Shown: in pieces, positions 49,450 through 60,000 of the stretch
Position numbering within the stretch: position 1 is the first letter of the stretch
Layout: the number at the start of each line of letters is the position of its first letter
Origin: Nissolia schottii
Lineage: Eukaryota; Streptophyta; Magnoliopsida; Fabales; Fabaceae
DNA length: 64,000 bases
Assembly: GCA_003254905.1 (NCBI GenBank)
Contig: QANU01098580.1
Span: 131,805-195,804, forward strand
Direction of reading: 5' to 3'
Notes under the pieces: model-generated
The model's database searches: none
Seen by the model: only the letters and a program-made list of their open reading frames with translations
Told to the model about the DNA's origin: nothing
Program-made: the position numbers and the translations under genes

Positions 49450-49767
49450 TCTTTTGCAAAGCTGATGCTTTTAATTTTTTCGGGGCAGTAAAGCAGATTT
49501 GTATGTTTATGCTCTTTAGGGGACAAAACAGTTAAAGGGAGTGTTCCCAGTTTTTTGTTCAAAAACAGCATACAAATTGAAGAGAGAGATCCATGGGATA
49601 AAATGCAAGTCAGATTTTACAGTGGGACAAAGAAATTGTTCAAGTCTTCCAAAAACAAAGTACGTTGGCCATAGCTGCAAAAAAAAAATCTTACCTTAAC
49701 AGAGAAATCAAAGAGGAGGAAGAAGCATGGAATCTGTCGGAGGAAAAGCAAGATAGGGAAAAAAAAA

Positions 49768-49817
49768 AAATTTTGGACCATTTCTCGATTTGTGCGTGTC
49801 ATCCTTGCGCAGGGGCC

Positions 49818-49849
<32 letters not shown>

Positions 49850-49869
49850 TCGGATGTCCCCGAAGGGAC
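49768..49869 (-). ncRNA. U6: U6 snRNA gene, copy 4
   Basis: It matches the other U6 copies except for one extra A before the terminal T run (TCCAAAATTT). It faces the U3 pseudogene C. The promoter is intact, so it is probably transcribed. Confidence 0.93.
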
Positions 49870-49891
49870 GCTCTTTTGTGCTGGACGCGAA

Positions 49892-49934
49892 TATATAAAC
49901 ATTGGCATTTCTGTGAGTGTAAGCGATGTGGGAC
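49892..49934 (-). promoter_or_regulatory. U6 promoter (USE + TATA)
   Basis: GTCCCACATCG at 49934-49924 and TTTATATA at 49899-49892, 24 bases apart. Confidence 0.92.
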
Positions 49935-49939
49935 GAAAA

Positions 49940-52083
49940 TAGCACTGATCGCATGGCATTACAGACACACACCACCTGAAGCTAAAACCCTTCAACCAAG
50001 CTTAAACGAGATGGTGCTTCCCTACCATCTGAAGCCCTCCGCTCAACGAAAGGCCAAGTTCCTGCCTGAAAAGCTAAAAAAATACAAACAATGTAAATGT
50101 ACTAATATCTTAATATCTTAATGTTTTATATTTTTGGCATTTCTTTCTAATTAAATGTTTGGGACAAAAGAATAAGCTGTGACTTGCAAGTTACGTACCT
50201 ACCTGTATTATGCATAGCCTTTTTAGCCCTTTTCGATTGCTATCTGCTTTGACTTGACTCATGATAGACAGGTCATTACGATTTCTACCACCATTTTACC
50301 CCCTTTTTTTAATTTTATTTTTCCTCATACTATCTCCATTTTTAATCAGATGAATGAACTGGGAAAATAAAGGACACTATCACAGTACCCCATTATCAAA
50401 CTTGAACAGAGAATTTTTTTTATTTTTTATTTTTAGTTTTTTCAATTAGTAAATATAGGTTAGTTTATCTTATTTAAAAAATAAATGTTCCGAGTCTCTT
50501 GTAATAGGTGGCAGCCAATGACGACACGGTATTGATACAAGATATGTATGAACTAGCTCCCTTACCTTATAGTCCCACTGAAATACGCATGTTAGATACA
50601 CACGCGAGGTAAAATTAGTTCGCCCCAAATGTAAGTTAACACATTGATTTTAAGTGACATTAACGCATTAGGGTGAAAAGAAACACCCAAGTTAATTTCA
50701 AGCACAAGCAGTGTGAGAGAATGGAATGGAGTTTGTAATTTGTATATACCTGTTTTTGGCTGGTTGCATGTATAAAAAAGAACACATTTAACTCATCCAA
50801 TATCATGTATCAATGTTCAAGATACTTTTAATGTAATTGGCGACGTAACTTTGGTGTCATACAATCAATTTTTTTGAGGTGTAACACGACACAATCAAGG
50901 TGAAAAATATTATGAAAATTGCCCTATGCATGGTCCATGAAAACAAATTTGTCAAAGTGTGAAAATTTGCAGTTATTTACACATTTTTATAGTCAAATTT
51001 TGCAATTATTTATTCAAATGCAATATTAACAGTGAACTCACCAATCAAAATAAGTGAGTTTTAATATTTTATTAATATAAAAAAAACTTTTTTTTACTTT
51101 AAATGCAAATAACAAAGACCACTAAAAAAAAGTAACGTCAAACTTAAAATTCGTTTGACAATATTGGTGAGTTTCAATAAAATTGGCTTGTTCGTCTGTT
51201 TACAATGGCGAGATGAGTCATTTGACCTATTCAAAACTGTTTTGAGTGTATTGAGAATGTAATAATTAAATGAGTGTTTATAAATGTTTATGTCAGTGTT
51301 CCATAAATTTATACTCCCCAACCCAAGATACTCGTTAGTTTTCATCTCCAAAGAAAAATACCAGTAAGCCTTGTCGTGAGTGATTGAAAGTTGAGGAAAA
51401 TTAGTGAAGAAGAGAAGGAAAAGTTGTAACAATGGATCTTAGAACAAATTTGTGATCATAATGTAAGCTTGGTCCCTCTGATTCTCTTCTTAAGTGGATA
51501 AGGCTCCCCACTCTTCTTGATGGGAAATTTTGTTGGATTTCATGATGATTAATGTGTATCTTGCATTACTCCTGTTACCCTTTTAAGGCTACATAACTAT
51601 TAAGGCAAGACATATATACAGAGAAGATATTATTTAACCATCCAAACCCAAATAATCAAAGCATAGAACATAATTATTTAACCACCAGGCTGAACCAGGG
51701 TTCACTCAAAGCATATTTGAAGGAGCATTTGTTTGAAAAATCAAATACTTTGCAACAAAATAAACTTCAATTCATCCAACATTTGCTCTGAACAGATTAA
51801 TTTCAATACCAATATGGATTTATGTTAAAAGTCAACCACAACAAATGTGTCACCAAAGAATCCTAGCTTCATCTTATGATAATAACTAACATCTGGGGTG
51901 ATACCAAAAGATTCAAGAAAGTGCTAATCCTTACATCTACATTCAAATTTCTTACAATTTGAGCAGACCTTAACCAAAATCTCTTTTTTTTTTTTTTTTT
52001 TTTTTTTTTTCCCTCTATAGTCCTAAGACCACAAGAACCTAAAATATTTGTGGACAAACTTAGACCTATATACAGCCACTTTC
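49940..52083. repeat. Right arm of the inverted duplication; NLP 3' UTR and downstream flank
   Basis: Its reverse complement matches 21875-23330 and 28505-29210 of the left arm. The upper part (about 51500-52083) is the NLP 3' untranslated region, with a run of about 27 T at 51985-52011. The ORF at 51094-51432 has no recognisable content. Confidence 0.65.
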
Positions 52084-55000
52084 TCACTCCCCTGAGCTCT
52101 CACAAGAGCTTCCAAGATTGGAAGTTATGTCATGCACCAAGACCCTGATTATGTTACTTGCTGATGATCTTGAAACATCAATGCACTCCTGCAGATCTGC
52201 ATCACATGCTATCAAAACCCATTCATGATCATCATCCAGGTACTTGATATCAAATGTACCAACTTCCAATTTCAACCTCTTGGCAACTTCTTCCTTCAAT
52301 TCCACAATGCCGCAATCCAACGACACTCGGAACCTTATGATATCTTCTCTATATGTCGCCTTAATTGTCACGGTCTTCATTTCTTTCCTAGCTGCAAAAG
52401 GTGTCACTGTGTTCTTAAGAGCATCCATGGATTGCTTGGGAGCCAAGTCAGGACATGGTGGATTAGTCCCAAAAGGTTCCGAGGCAAGATCCTCCAAAAT
52501 GGCCTCTGCTACAGAAGGACACAAATTTCTCAGGTCTTTAGAACTACCGGCATCTTCTATCAGCATTCCTCCAAATGGCTCTTGAAGTTCTGTCGCCACA
52601 ATGTCAGGCACAGGGTAAGCAGTCGGAGAGTTCAGCGTATTGATTGGCTGCAGCGATGACTCTGGCGATCTTATCACTACACATTGATCACTATTGGGTG
52701 TAATGAATATATCTTTCACGGGTGAACTTTCAATTGGGGGACTACCATGGCATGAACCATGAGAAGTAGGATTTGTGCTATCTGCGCTCGAGCCACTCCC
52801 AGCTCTAGTCCTTTTCGGCTCTTCCCCAACCACATGAGGAGAGCCACCTTTATCATTAGTTGCTTTATCAAGACTTTGTGTCCCTTCTCCTCCTAGCAAC
52901 TGATCTTCCGTCCCGGCTTGTCTGTTTGTTTCTGATACTTTAAAGGCATCCAATTCGTTTTCTTTCACCTGAGGATCTGATTGCCTCATGCTTAGTGAGG
53001 CTTGCTGGCTGAACTTGTTTGGAGTAGAAGGCTCAGGAAAAGAACCAACAGGAATGGAAAGAGGACTTGTGCTTAGAGGATTCAGACCAAACGCTCCTTC
53101 AGCACCTTGGACAGATTCAATAACACGCTTGAGCTTGGACAGGGAACGGTTAACCTTGTTGATCTTGCGAGATGGCCAACGGGATATCCCATGCTGCCTA
53201 CAGATGCGCTTCATTGTAGTAGGACAAACTGCACGGCAAGAATATATCTAAGAACAGTATGTTTGATGCATAATAACATTCTTTTATAATTATATTCCAG
53301 ATTGCAGCAGATTCAGAGAGATAAAATAACTACAAGATGCACTTAGCTAGGATAGAGCAAAATATCTCAGAAACAAAAACCATTTTGTATGTTTTTCCTG
53401 TGTATTCTTATGTAAGGATTTTTCTACTAGCAGCAGATTCATAGATATAATAAAAAAGGTATTTTTCATCATTATATTTCAGACTTCAGTGAATGAACAT
53501 ACCACCAAGGCTCTTTGCAGCATCTTTAAGACTCCCAGCAAAATGTTGCTGCAGAACTTCAAGACTAATTGATTTCTCAGTTTTTCCGCGTTTTCTCTCT
53601 GAGGGTTTCTTTATGTTCTTAGGCTCTAAAGAAGACACGTGTTCAAGGCTTCCACGTGCGTTATCACCAAGACCCCCTACATTATTTATGTCATTGCAGT
53701 ACATCATTATCTTCTGTTCTGGGGGATCCTGCGGCACTTCCTCCCCCACATCTGGCGAGGCATCAGGTACAGGCGGCGATTGAATAAACTGGGCAATTGG
53801 AATAGATTCAAGCCTCAGATGAACTCTTTCATTTGTCACCTCAATAATTTCGATCAAACCATCCTCCTCGAGTTCAACACCAGCAGCAATCTTAAGGCTC
53901 TGGAAATGCTGTTTCATTGTTGCCAATATGGATCCCAACAAAGTCTTCTGTTCATGGAAGTCTGTGATCCTAGAAGGCAGAAAGAACTCTAACACATACT
54001 CATCATTTCCGGTATGAGAGCTTCGTAAACAGACCGAAAAACAGCTTGTTAACCCAAACATGAGGGCATAATGAACTAAGGGGTAATCGGTTTTGCAGAA
54101 CTGGGTAATGTTCCCACAGAAGCACATGTTGTGGGACAAGAAAGCCCTCCCAGCAACCCCTTGACCTTGTTGCAAGTGATGCTCAACACAGGCCTCGCGG
54201 AAACCCCACAAATGAGCATCTATTATATAGAATGCTATGTCAGTCGTAGACATGCAAACTTTTCCCATGCAGCTACCATCGAAACTAGAACAAATTTTCT
54301 TTAGGCCGCCTCCATGGGCCAAAACACTTCGATGCCTGCAGGGAACCCATGTTTGGGCCAGAGGTAAGTTATGAGTCTCGCACACCAATGTCAATATCTC
54401 CAAGATCTCTGCTAAAGCGTTCTGGCGGCCTTCGTTACAAATCTGGTTTAAAAGCATTGCCAAGTTATATCTGTGAGAATAGAGCGGTGAGATATAAAAA
54501 AAACCGAAACATCTAGCTTACGGGAAAATATATGCATCATGTCTAATAGTTCAAGTCACCTGATTGTATTGATGGTCCAAAATTTCTGAACTCTTCAAAT
54601 TTACTGCCTGCAAGGAAACTGACAGCAGCTTACTGAGGAAGCCAAATATGTTTGTAATCACATGAAATTTTTAAGATGACAATACCATGAATTCAACAAT
54701 CTCATGCAAATTACCTATGCTAAAAATCAATTTTTGATACATTATAATTTATAGTCATCAGATGGTACTTGCCAAACATGAGCAAGGCATAAAACTTATA
54801 TAGCATGTTTGGATTTTAGTTAGAAAGTCCCAGAATCAATTCTGGGAATTTTTTTCTCTTTCGACACGACTAGTCAAAGAAATTACCAAAATACCCTCGT
54901 TTTGAAACTATTTACACTACTACCACGGTTTGCGCTGACGTGGACGCGGCGGCACGCGTGTCACGCCACGTAAGAGTCGCCAAACCGTGAGGCGACTGTG

Positions 55001-58000
55001 GGCTGGAGTCGTCAAACCGTGAGGCGACTCCTTTGGACAGAAAAAATAAAAAATCAACTAAAGTCGCCAACACGTCAGGCGACTACTTTTGGATTCGCCT
55101 TGCGCGTTGGCGACTCCTATGCGCCGAGCCTATAACCTCACCCTTCCTCCCCCTTTCATTCACACTCTCCTCATTTTCTAAAAATTCACTTATCTCTCTA
55201 GAATTTCATCTCTCTAGAAATCCAGAGCTTCTGCTCCATTGCTGTTAGAGGACGTCGGCATTATATCCGGTCTCCCAGTTGAGGGCCGTGCAGTCACAGG
55301 ACGCACGCAGGGTTCATACTTGGTCGACCAATGCGAGGAGTTGTTGGGTGCGTCCCCGATGACGATGCCGACAAGATCGTGCTCCAGCAATACGCACGGG
55401 CCTACTTGCTGCACTTCATTGGAGGCACTTTGTTTCCAAACCACTCAGGTTCGTGGGTGAGTTCCATGTACCTCCCGCTACTAGCGGACTTGGAGCAGAC
55501 GGGGACATATAGCTGGGGATCAGCGGCGCTTTCGTTTATGTATAGGGAGCTGTGCAAGGCCACCGACTACGATAATAGGGACATTGGGGGCCCCTGCAGT
55601 ATCCTCCAATATTGGGCGTGGCATAAGTTTCCTCGTCTTGCCCCAGCATTGCATGCTCCTACCACGGGGCCGGGCGGGTATGGTTACACAGCAGATCGAG
55701 CACAGTATCGTCCGTTGGGATTCAGGTATGAGTTATTAATTTGTTCACTGAGCTTGGTTTAATATTTTACATTACATCATTAACTAACAATAAAGCAATT
55801 ACATTTTTTCATTGTTTTAGATGGCACGCGCATAAGGTTTGTCCGAGTCGCCACAGCACGTCCTCCGTTACTATCGACTCTTCTTCGATAACATGAAGAA
55901 GACCGAGGTACTTATATAAATACACTTAATAAATGCATTTACCTTGCCTTCGATAATGTTCACCTCGCTAACAACTTTTTACATATCTGCAGATTGTCTG
56001 GCAGCCATATACGCCTGACTTAGTGGCAGCCCTCCCCGAGGTCTGCTTGTCGGGGGCAGCGAGCTGGCGGGCCATAATCCCAATGATTTGCTTTTTCATT
56101 GTGGAGTGGCACCAGCCCGATCGCGTGATGCGACAGTTCGGTATGGACCAACCCATACCAAGCAGACCGCACCAGCCCGATCACCTGCACAGCATCACAC
56201 TGGCTGGACGGACTGAGCTAGATTGGCCGGTTGTCCACAGACAATACATTGAGTATTGGGATGATCGGGCTGCCCGGGTTGCCACTCAGCATCCACTGCA
56301 GCAGCCGCTCACTGCACGGTCACAATACATGCAGTGGTATAGGAAGATTACTCGGCGGTGGATTGCTCGAGAGTCGGCGCCCATAGGGACTGTGGTAAGT
56401 TTTACTTTTCTGCAATTTATTAAAAATATGTGGTTTGGATTTATGTGATTTGGATTAGTTGAATGCATGATCTGTCTTTGAATATTGTTAGGGTGACATT
56501 GCGGAGGAGATGTTGGCAGCAGCTGTTGATCCTAGCCCTGGAGCATTTACGATGGACCTCCTTCGATCGTCCATGGAGGAGATCCTGTGTGCCGTACAGG
56601 AGCATGATCGGATAAGGGCTGAGAGCTTCCAGTTCGCTCCTGCTCCTACGACCAACGTGCCACCTCCTACAGACGCTGATGACCAGGGTGACCGTAGACC
56701 ACGTCGGAAGAGGCGAACTGGATTAGCGGACGGCAGAAGAACCATTCAAGCGACCGATGACTCTGGGTCTTCTACACAGCAGCCTACGCCATCAGAGTCT
56801 GGTCCTGCACCCACCGTCGGCGCTGGCATCCCACCACCTCCACGGCCATACCCTTACCCACATGCGTTCCCTTGCCCTTACCCACCAGCACACGGTTACT
56901 CGTACCCACCGCCGTCCTGCCCTTACACCTCCCAACCCCATCCTTACACCTCTCAGCCGCCTCCTTACACCTCCCAGACCTATCCTTACACCTCCCAGCC
57001 CCATCCTTACACCTCCCAGCCACTCCCGCCCCATTCCTACACACCCCCACCATGCCCATACCACCCCCCACCCCCTTTTACTTACCCATCCCAGCCTGGC
57101 CCGTCTGATACTGACCGTCGACCGCCGCAGAGCGAGTCGTAGGTAGCCGGTCAGGATATGTTTTATTACTTTTTATGTACGAGTTTATGTTTGTTTGAAA
57201 TTTAAAATTATGATATGGACACTTTAATGTTATTTTTTTCATGTCGTTTACTATATGTCTACACGCTTGTGCCCTTTTGATTTCATGATATATGTCCAAC
57301 GTTCATTTCATAGCGTGACTTAATGATATTAGGTAACATGATTTAAAACATCAAGTGGACTAATGGTTGTTCGTAAAAATAAACAAGTAATTCGATGATT
57401 GTTCCTAAAAATAAACACAGGACATTGACACCAGAGGTTGTTCATAATCCCTAAACAAGCAAGTTCACATATTGTAGATTAAACTCGGTTTGCATATTCA
57501 GCGCTAAAAGCATGTTATGACGGAATTTTGGTTCGGGTTAAGGTTTACGGGCTATAGTTAATCATTTAGAATAGGTTATGGTTTTCGGGTTAGTGGTTTA
57601 GAGGAGGGAATGTGTCAGGATGGCGCGCAAAGGAGTCGCCTGACGTGTTGGCGACTTTAGTTGATTTTTAATTTTTTCTGTCCAAAGGAGTCGCCTGCCG
57701 GTTTGGCGACTCCAGCCCACAGTCGCCTCATGGTTTGGCGACTCCTACGTGGCGTGACACGCGTGCCGCCGCGTCCACGTCAGCGCAAACCGTGGTAGTA
57801 GTGTAAATAGTTTCAAAACGAGGGTATTTTGGTAATTTCTTTGACTAGTCGTGTCAAAAGAGAAAAAAATCCCAATTCCGGGGCCCTAAAAGTGAAATTT
57901 TTTTCATTTCTAAATTGACCAGAATTGATTATGGATCAGCCCCACTGGCTTTCCAAGTATAAATTGCAAAGTTGAGATAAACCCTACCTTAAGTGCTTTG

Positions 58001-59599
58001 CAGATTTTATCAACCTCAGGAGCATAGTTGATCTTCTGTGAAGTCATTATCAACTCCAGTACACCGACACATGACTGCACTGAAGGCTCAAACACAGGCA
58101 AAGCCAAGGTGCCATGAACATTGTAATGTTGAGCATGATCTCGGCGTGGATACTCCTTACTAGAATAGTACTGAACATCGGGAGTCCATTCCGGCAATTT
58201 CTGCTGAAAGACCCTACCAGGAAGTCCCAGAGATCCATCGTTCTCCCCATCCACAGAAAACACGTACATCAGGGAGACCGTTCTATACTGATGAAGTCCA
58301 CTAGTATGTGCATCGAGAAAAAAGGGTTGGCCGGACGTTGTAAGCACATATCGATTACCATTTCTCACAGGGGCCCAAACCTGAGCCAGAACATTCTGCT
58401 CTGTCAACTCTTTGAAGTGGCGAAGCGCTTGCGTCATCCTTTCCTTGATTACACAATAGCTATCCAAAATTTCTAAAGTCGACGGAATCGCAAGGGGTGG
58501 CAAAAGTCTTTTGTTGTCCTCATTCTCCCTTGGCTTTTCAGTTATTGAGTTTGAATCAGCTGAAAATAGTAGCTTCAATCAGAAGAAATACATCTCCCAG
58601 CAAAATCTATAAAAATACATGTTTAGACACGGTTTCTGATACCTTTGAGCTCAAAATCATAAGATATCTACAACTTCCAAACATTATGAACACTCCAAGA
58701 ACCATTAAAAATAAAAAAGAGTAGCATCCACTGGAAAGAGGTTACAAGGCTAAGGAAGCAGTTTTGTAGACCAAACCCAGGCATGTAAATATTGGCTTGC
58801 TCAAAAGCCACTAAAAAAGGAATACAAACATGAAAAGGCATGAAGCTTTAGCTGTTGAGTTTAAAAGAGGGAGGTACAAGCAGTTCAACTTCAATCCCTT
58901 AAAAGTCCATTAAGATTTCATTTATGCCTTACAAAAAAGTGTTCCCCAGCAATCAGATAGAACTTCAAGGACAGCAACAGGACATTTAAAATAGAAAAGA
59001 AAAAAAAAATCCAATATACATAAACTTAAGCTAAAAATAAGCAAAAAATAAAAAAATAAAGGATCCTGATGTATATAATATATGTAAATTAAAAAAAAAA
59101 TTATTACAAAAATCAATAGTGCATCATATTACATTTTCAAATCAACAAAAGCAAGCTTAGTTCTATCAAATCAAGTAACAGTCAATTGAGGATCAAGCAA
59201 GTCAAAATAATGATGGAAATTATGAAAAATTTTCCAAATCTGAAAGGAACAAAAAAAGAGAAAAGACATACAAGAGAAAATCTTGTGGCAATCAGAGAAA
59301 GCAGAGGCAGCAACTCTGCTGTGCCTGTCATCCTCGGCATCAGAGAAGGCCCAAAGAGGAGAGCAAGGCTGTTCAGAAGATGAGATTGAGAACAGAAAAG
59401 GTGACATGGGATTCGAAGTCACAAAGGACAAGTGATCCAAAGGCCATGGACCCTCCAAGTCCAGATCAAAATCCATGGCACAAACACCACCACCACCACC
59501 ACCACCTGCTTGCTGTTGTTGTTGTTGTTGTTGCTGTTGTTGTTGTGCCTTTGACCTTGGAACTGATAAATCTGGATTCTCTTCCTCAGATTCTGACAT
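52084..59599 (-). CDS. NLP7-like: NIN-like protein (RWP-RK transcription factor, NLP6/7 type)
   Basis: Five exons, 59599-59272, 58559-57988, 54607-54560, 54442-53503 and 53228-52084, join in frame to 1010 residues. The N-terminus has Q12 (19-30) then G7, followed by DLEGPWPLDHLSF and SSSEQPCSPLWAFSD. Next comes the GAF-like sensor region (about 130-500: EILDSYCVIKERM, GQGVAGRAFL). The RWP-RK DNA-binding domain spans exons 4-5 (about 600-665; RWPSRK 646-651), and a C-terminal PB1 domain is at 914-996 (IKYLDDDHEWVLIACDADLQ). NLP6/7 proteins bind nitrate-responsive elements and drive the primary nitrate response; PB1 mediates dimerisation. The domain order and wording fit NLP7 closely. Intron 2 (57987-54608) is enlarged by a 3.0 kb transposon in the opposite orientation. 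Confidence 0.95.
54847..55090 (+). repeat. Left terminal inverted repeat of the Mutator-like element
   Basis: It contains CACGACTAGTCAAAGAAATT, CGTGGACGCGGCGGCACGCG and a sub-repeat AGTCGCCAAACCGTGAGGCGACT (given in parts: AGTCGCCAAACC, GTGAGGCGACT) that recurs twice more with variation. Confidence 0.9.
55239..57142 (+). pseudogene. Plant mobile domain (PMD, MAIN-like) gene carried by the element
   Basis: Exon-like pieces read IISGLPVEGRAVTG, VLQQYARAYLLHFIGGTLFP, GSAALSFMYRELC and, after introns at about 55729-55820 and 55908-55993, IVWQPYTPDLVAALPE and DRVMRQFGMDQ, then GDIAEEMLAAAVDPSPG after an intron 56395-56491. These are the landmarks of the plant mobile domain (aminotransferase-like; MAIN/MAIL1 relatives). 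The tail repeats PYTSQP-type units in proline/tyrosine-rich sequence to the stop near 57142. One-base frame breaks near 55357 and 55845 disrupt the domain, so this copy is probably dead unless those are sequencing errors. Confidence 0.8.
57629..57873 (-). repeat. Right terminal inverted repeat of the Mutator-like element
   Basis: Reverse complement of the left terminus, with a few substitutions and one or two small length differences (GGGATTTTTTTCTC against AATTTTTTTCTC at the tip). Confidence 0.9.
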
Positions 59600-60000
59600 T
59601 TCCCCCTTTATTTTCTTTCTCTTTTTTTCTTTCTAGCAAGAGGGTGTTATTTGGTTAGTGCAGGGTGACAAAAAAGATTGGAACTTTGTGAGGGGCAAGT
59701 TGTGAAAGAGCATAGAATAGATGGATGGATGGATGGATGGTGGGTGATGGTGCTGTTTGATGATGATGATGTTAATGATGGATAAAATTTTGCAGATTTC
59801 ATAGATAGATAGTGTCTGAGTGATTCCATGTGGAATTTTTTTTTTTACCCAAAGGCTCTACCCACTTGCAAGTTGAGACAAAGGGTGATTAAAATATTCA
59901 ATAAAAATTTGAAAAATGGTTTCCCTTTTTCCCCTATGTGCCCCCCAACTACCAAAAGATGGGCACTTGCACTTGTCTTTGTCTTCTATTTTTAATATGA
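59600..60000 (-). promoter_or_regulatory. NLP leader and promoter with (GATG)n
   Basis: Immediately upstream of the NLP start codon lie pyrimidine-rich leader sequence, five GATG tetramers at about 59719-59740 and a GATGAT run at 59760-59772. No TATA box was assigned. Confidence 0.4.

Larger units (their letters stand above)
54838..57882. mobile_element. Mutator-like element with about 245-bp inverted termini, in NLP intron 2
   Basis: The element spans 54847-57873. The terminal inverted repeats 54847-55090 and 57629-57873 differ at only a few positions. The flanks AATTCTGGG (54838-54846) and AATTCCGGG (57874-57882) are a plausible 9-bp target duplication with one mismatch; the exact edges are ambiguous by up to three bases. 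Long termini and a 9-bp duplication point to the MULE superfamily. The cargo is a plant-mobile-domain gene; no MuDR transposase is seen, so the element needs a helper. It lies antisense to the host NLP gene. Confidence 0.85.

Noticed and set aside
52225..52659. Plus-strand ORFs opposite NLP exon 5
   Set aside because: They are frame shadows of a strongly conserved coding exon.
56784..57071. Gly/Arg-rich minus-strand ORFs opposite the PMD tail
   Set aside because: They are the complement of the repetitive Pro/Tyr codons and carry no independent signal.
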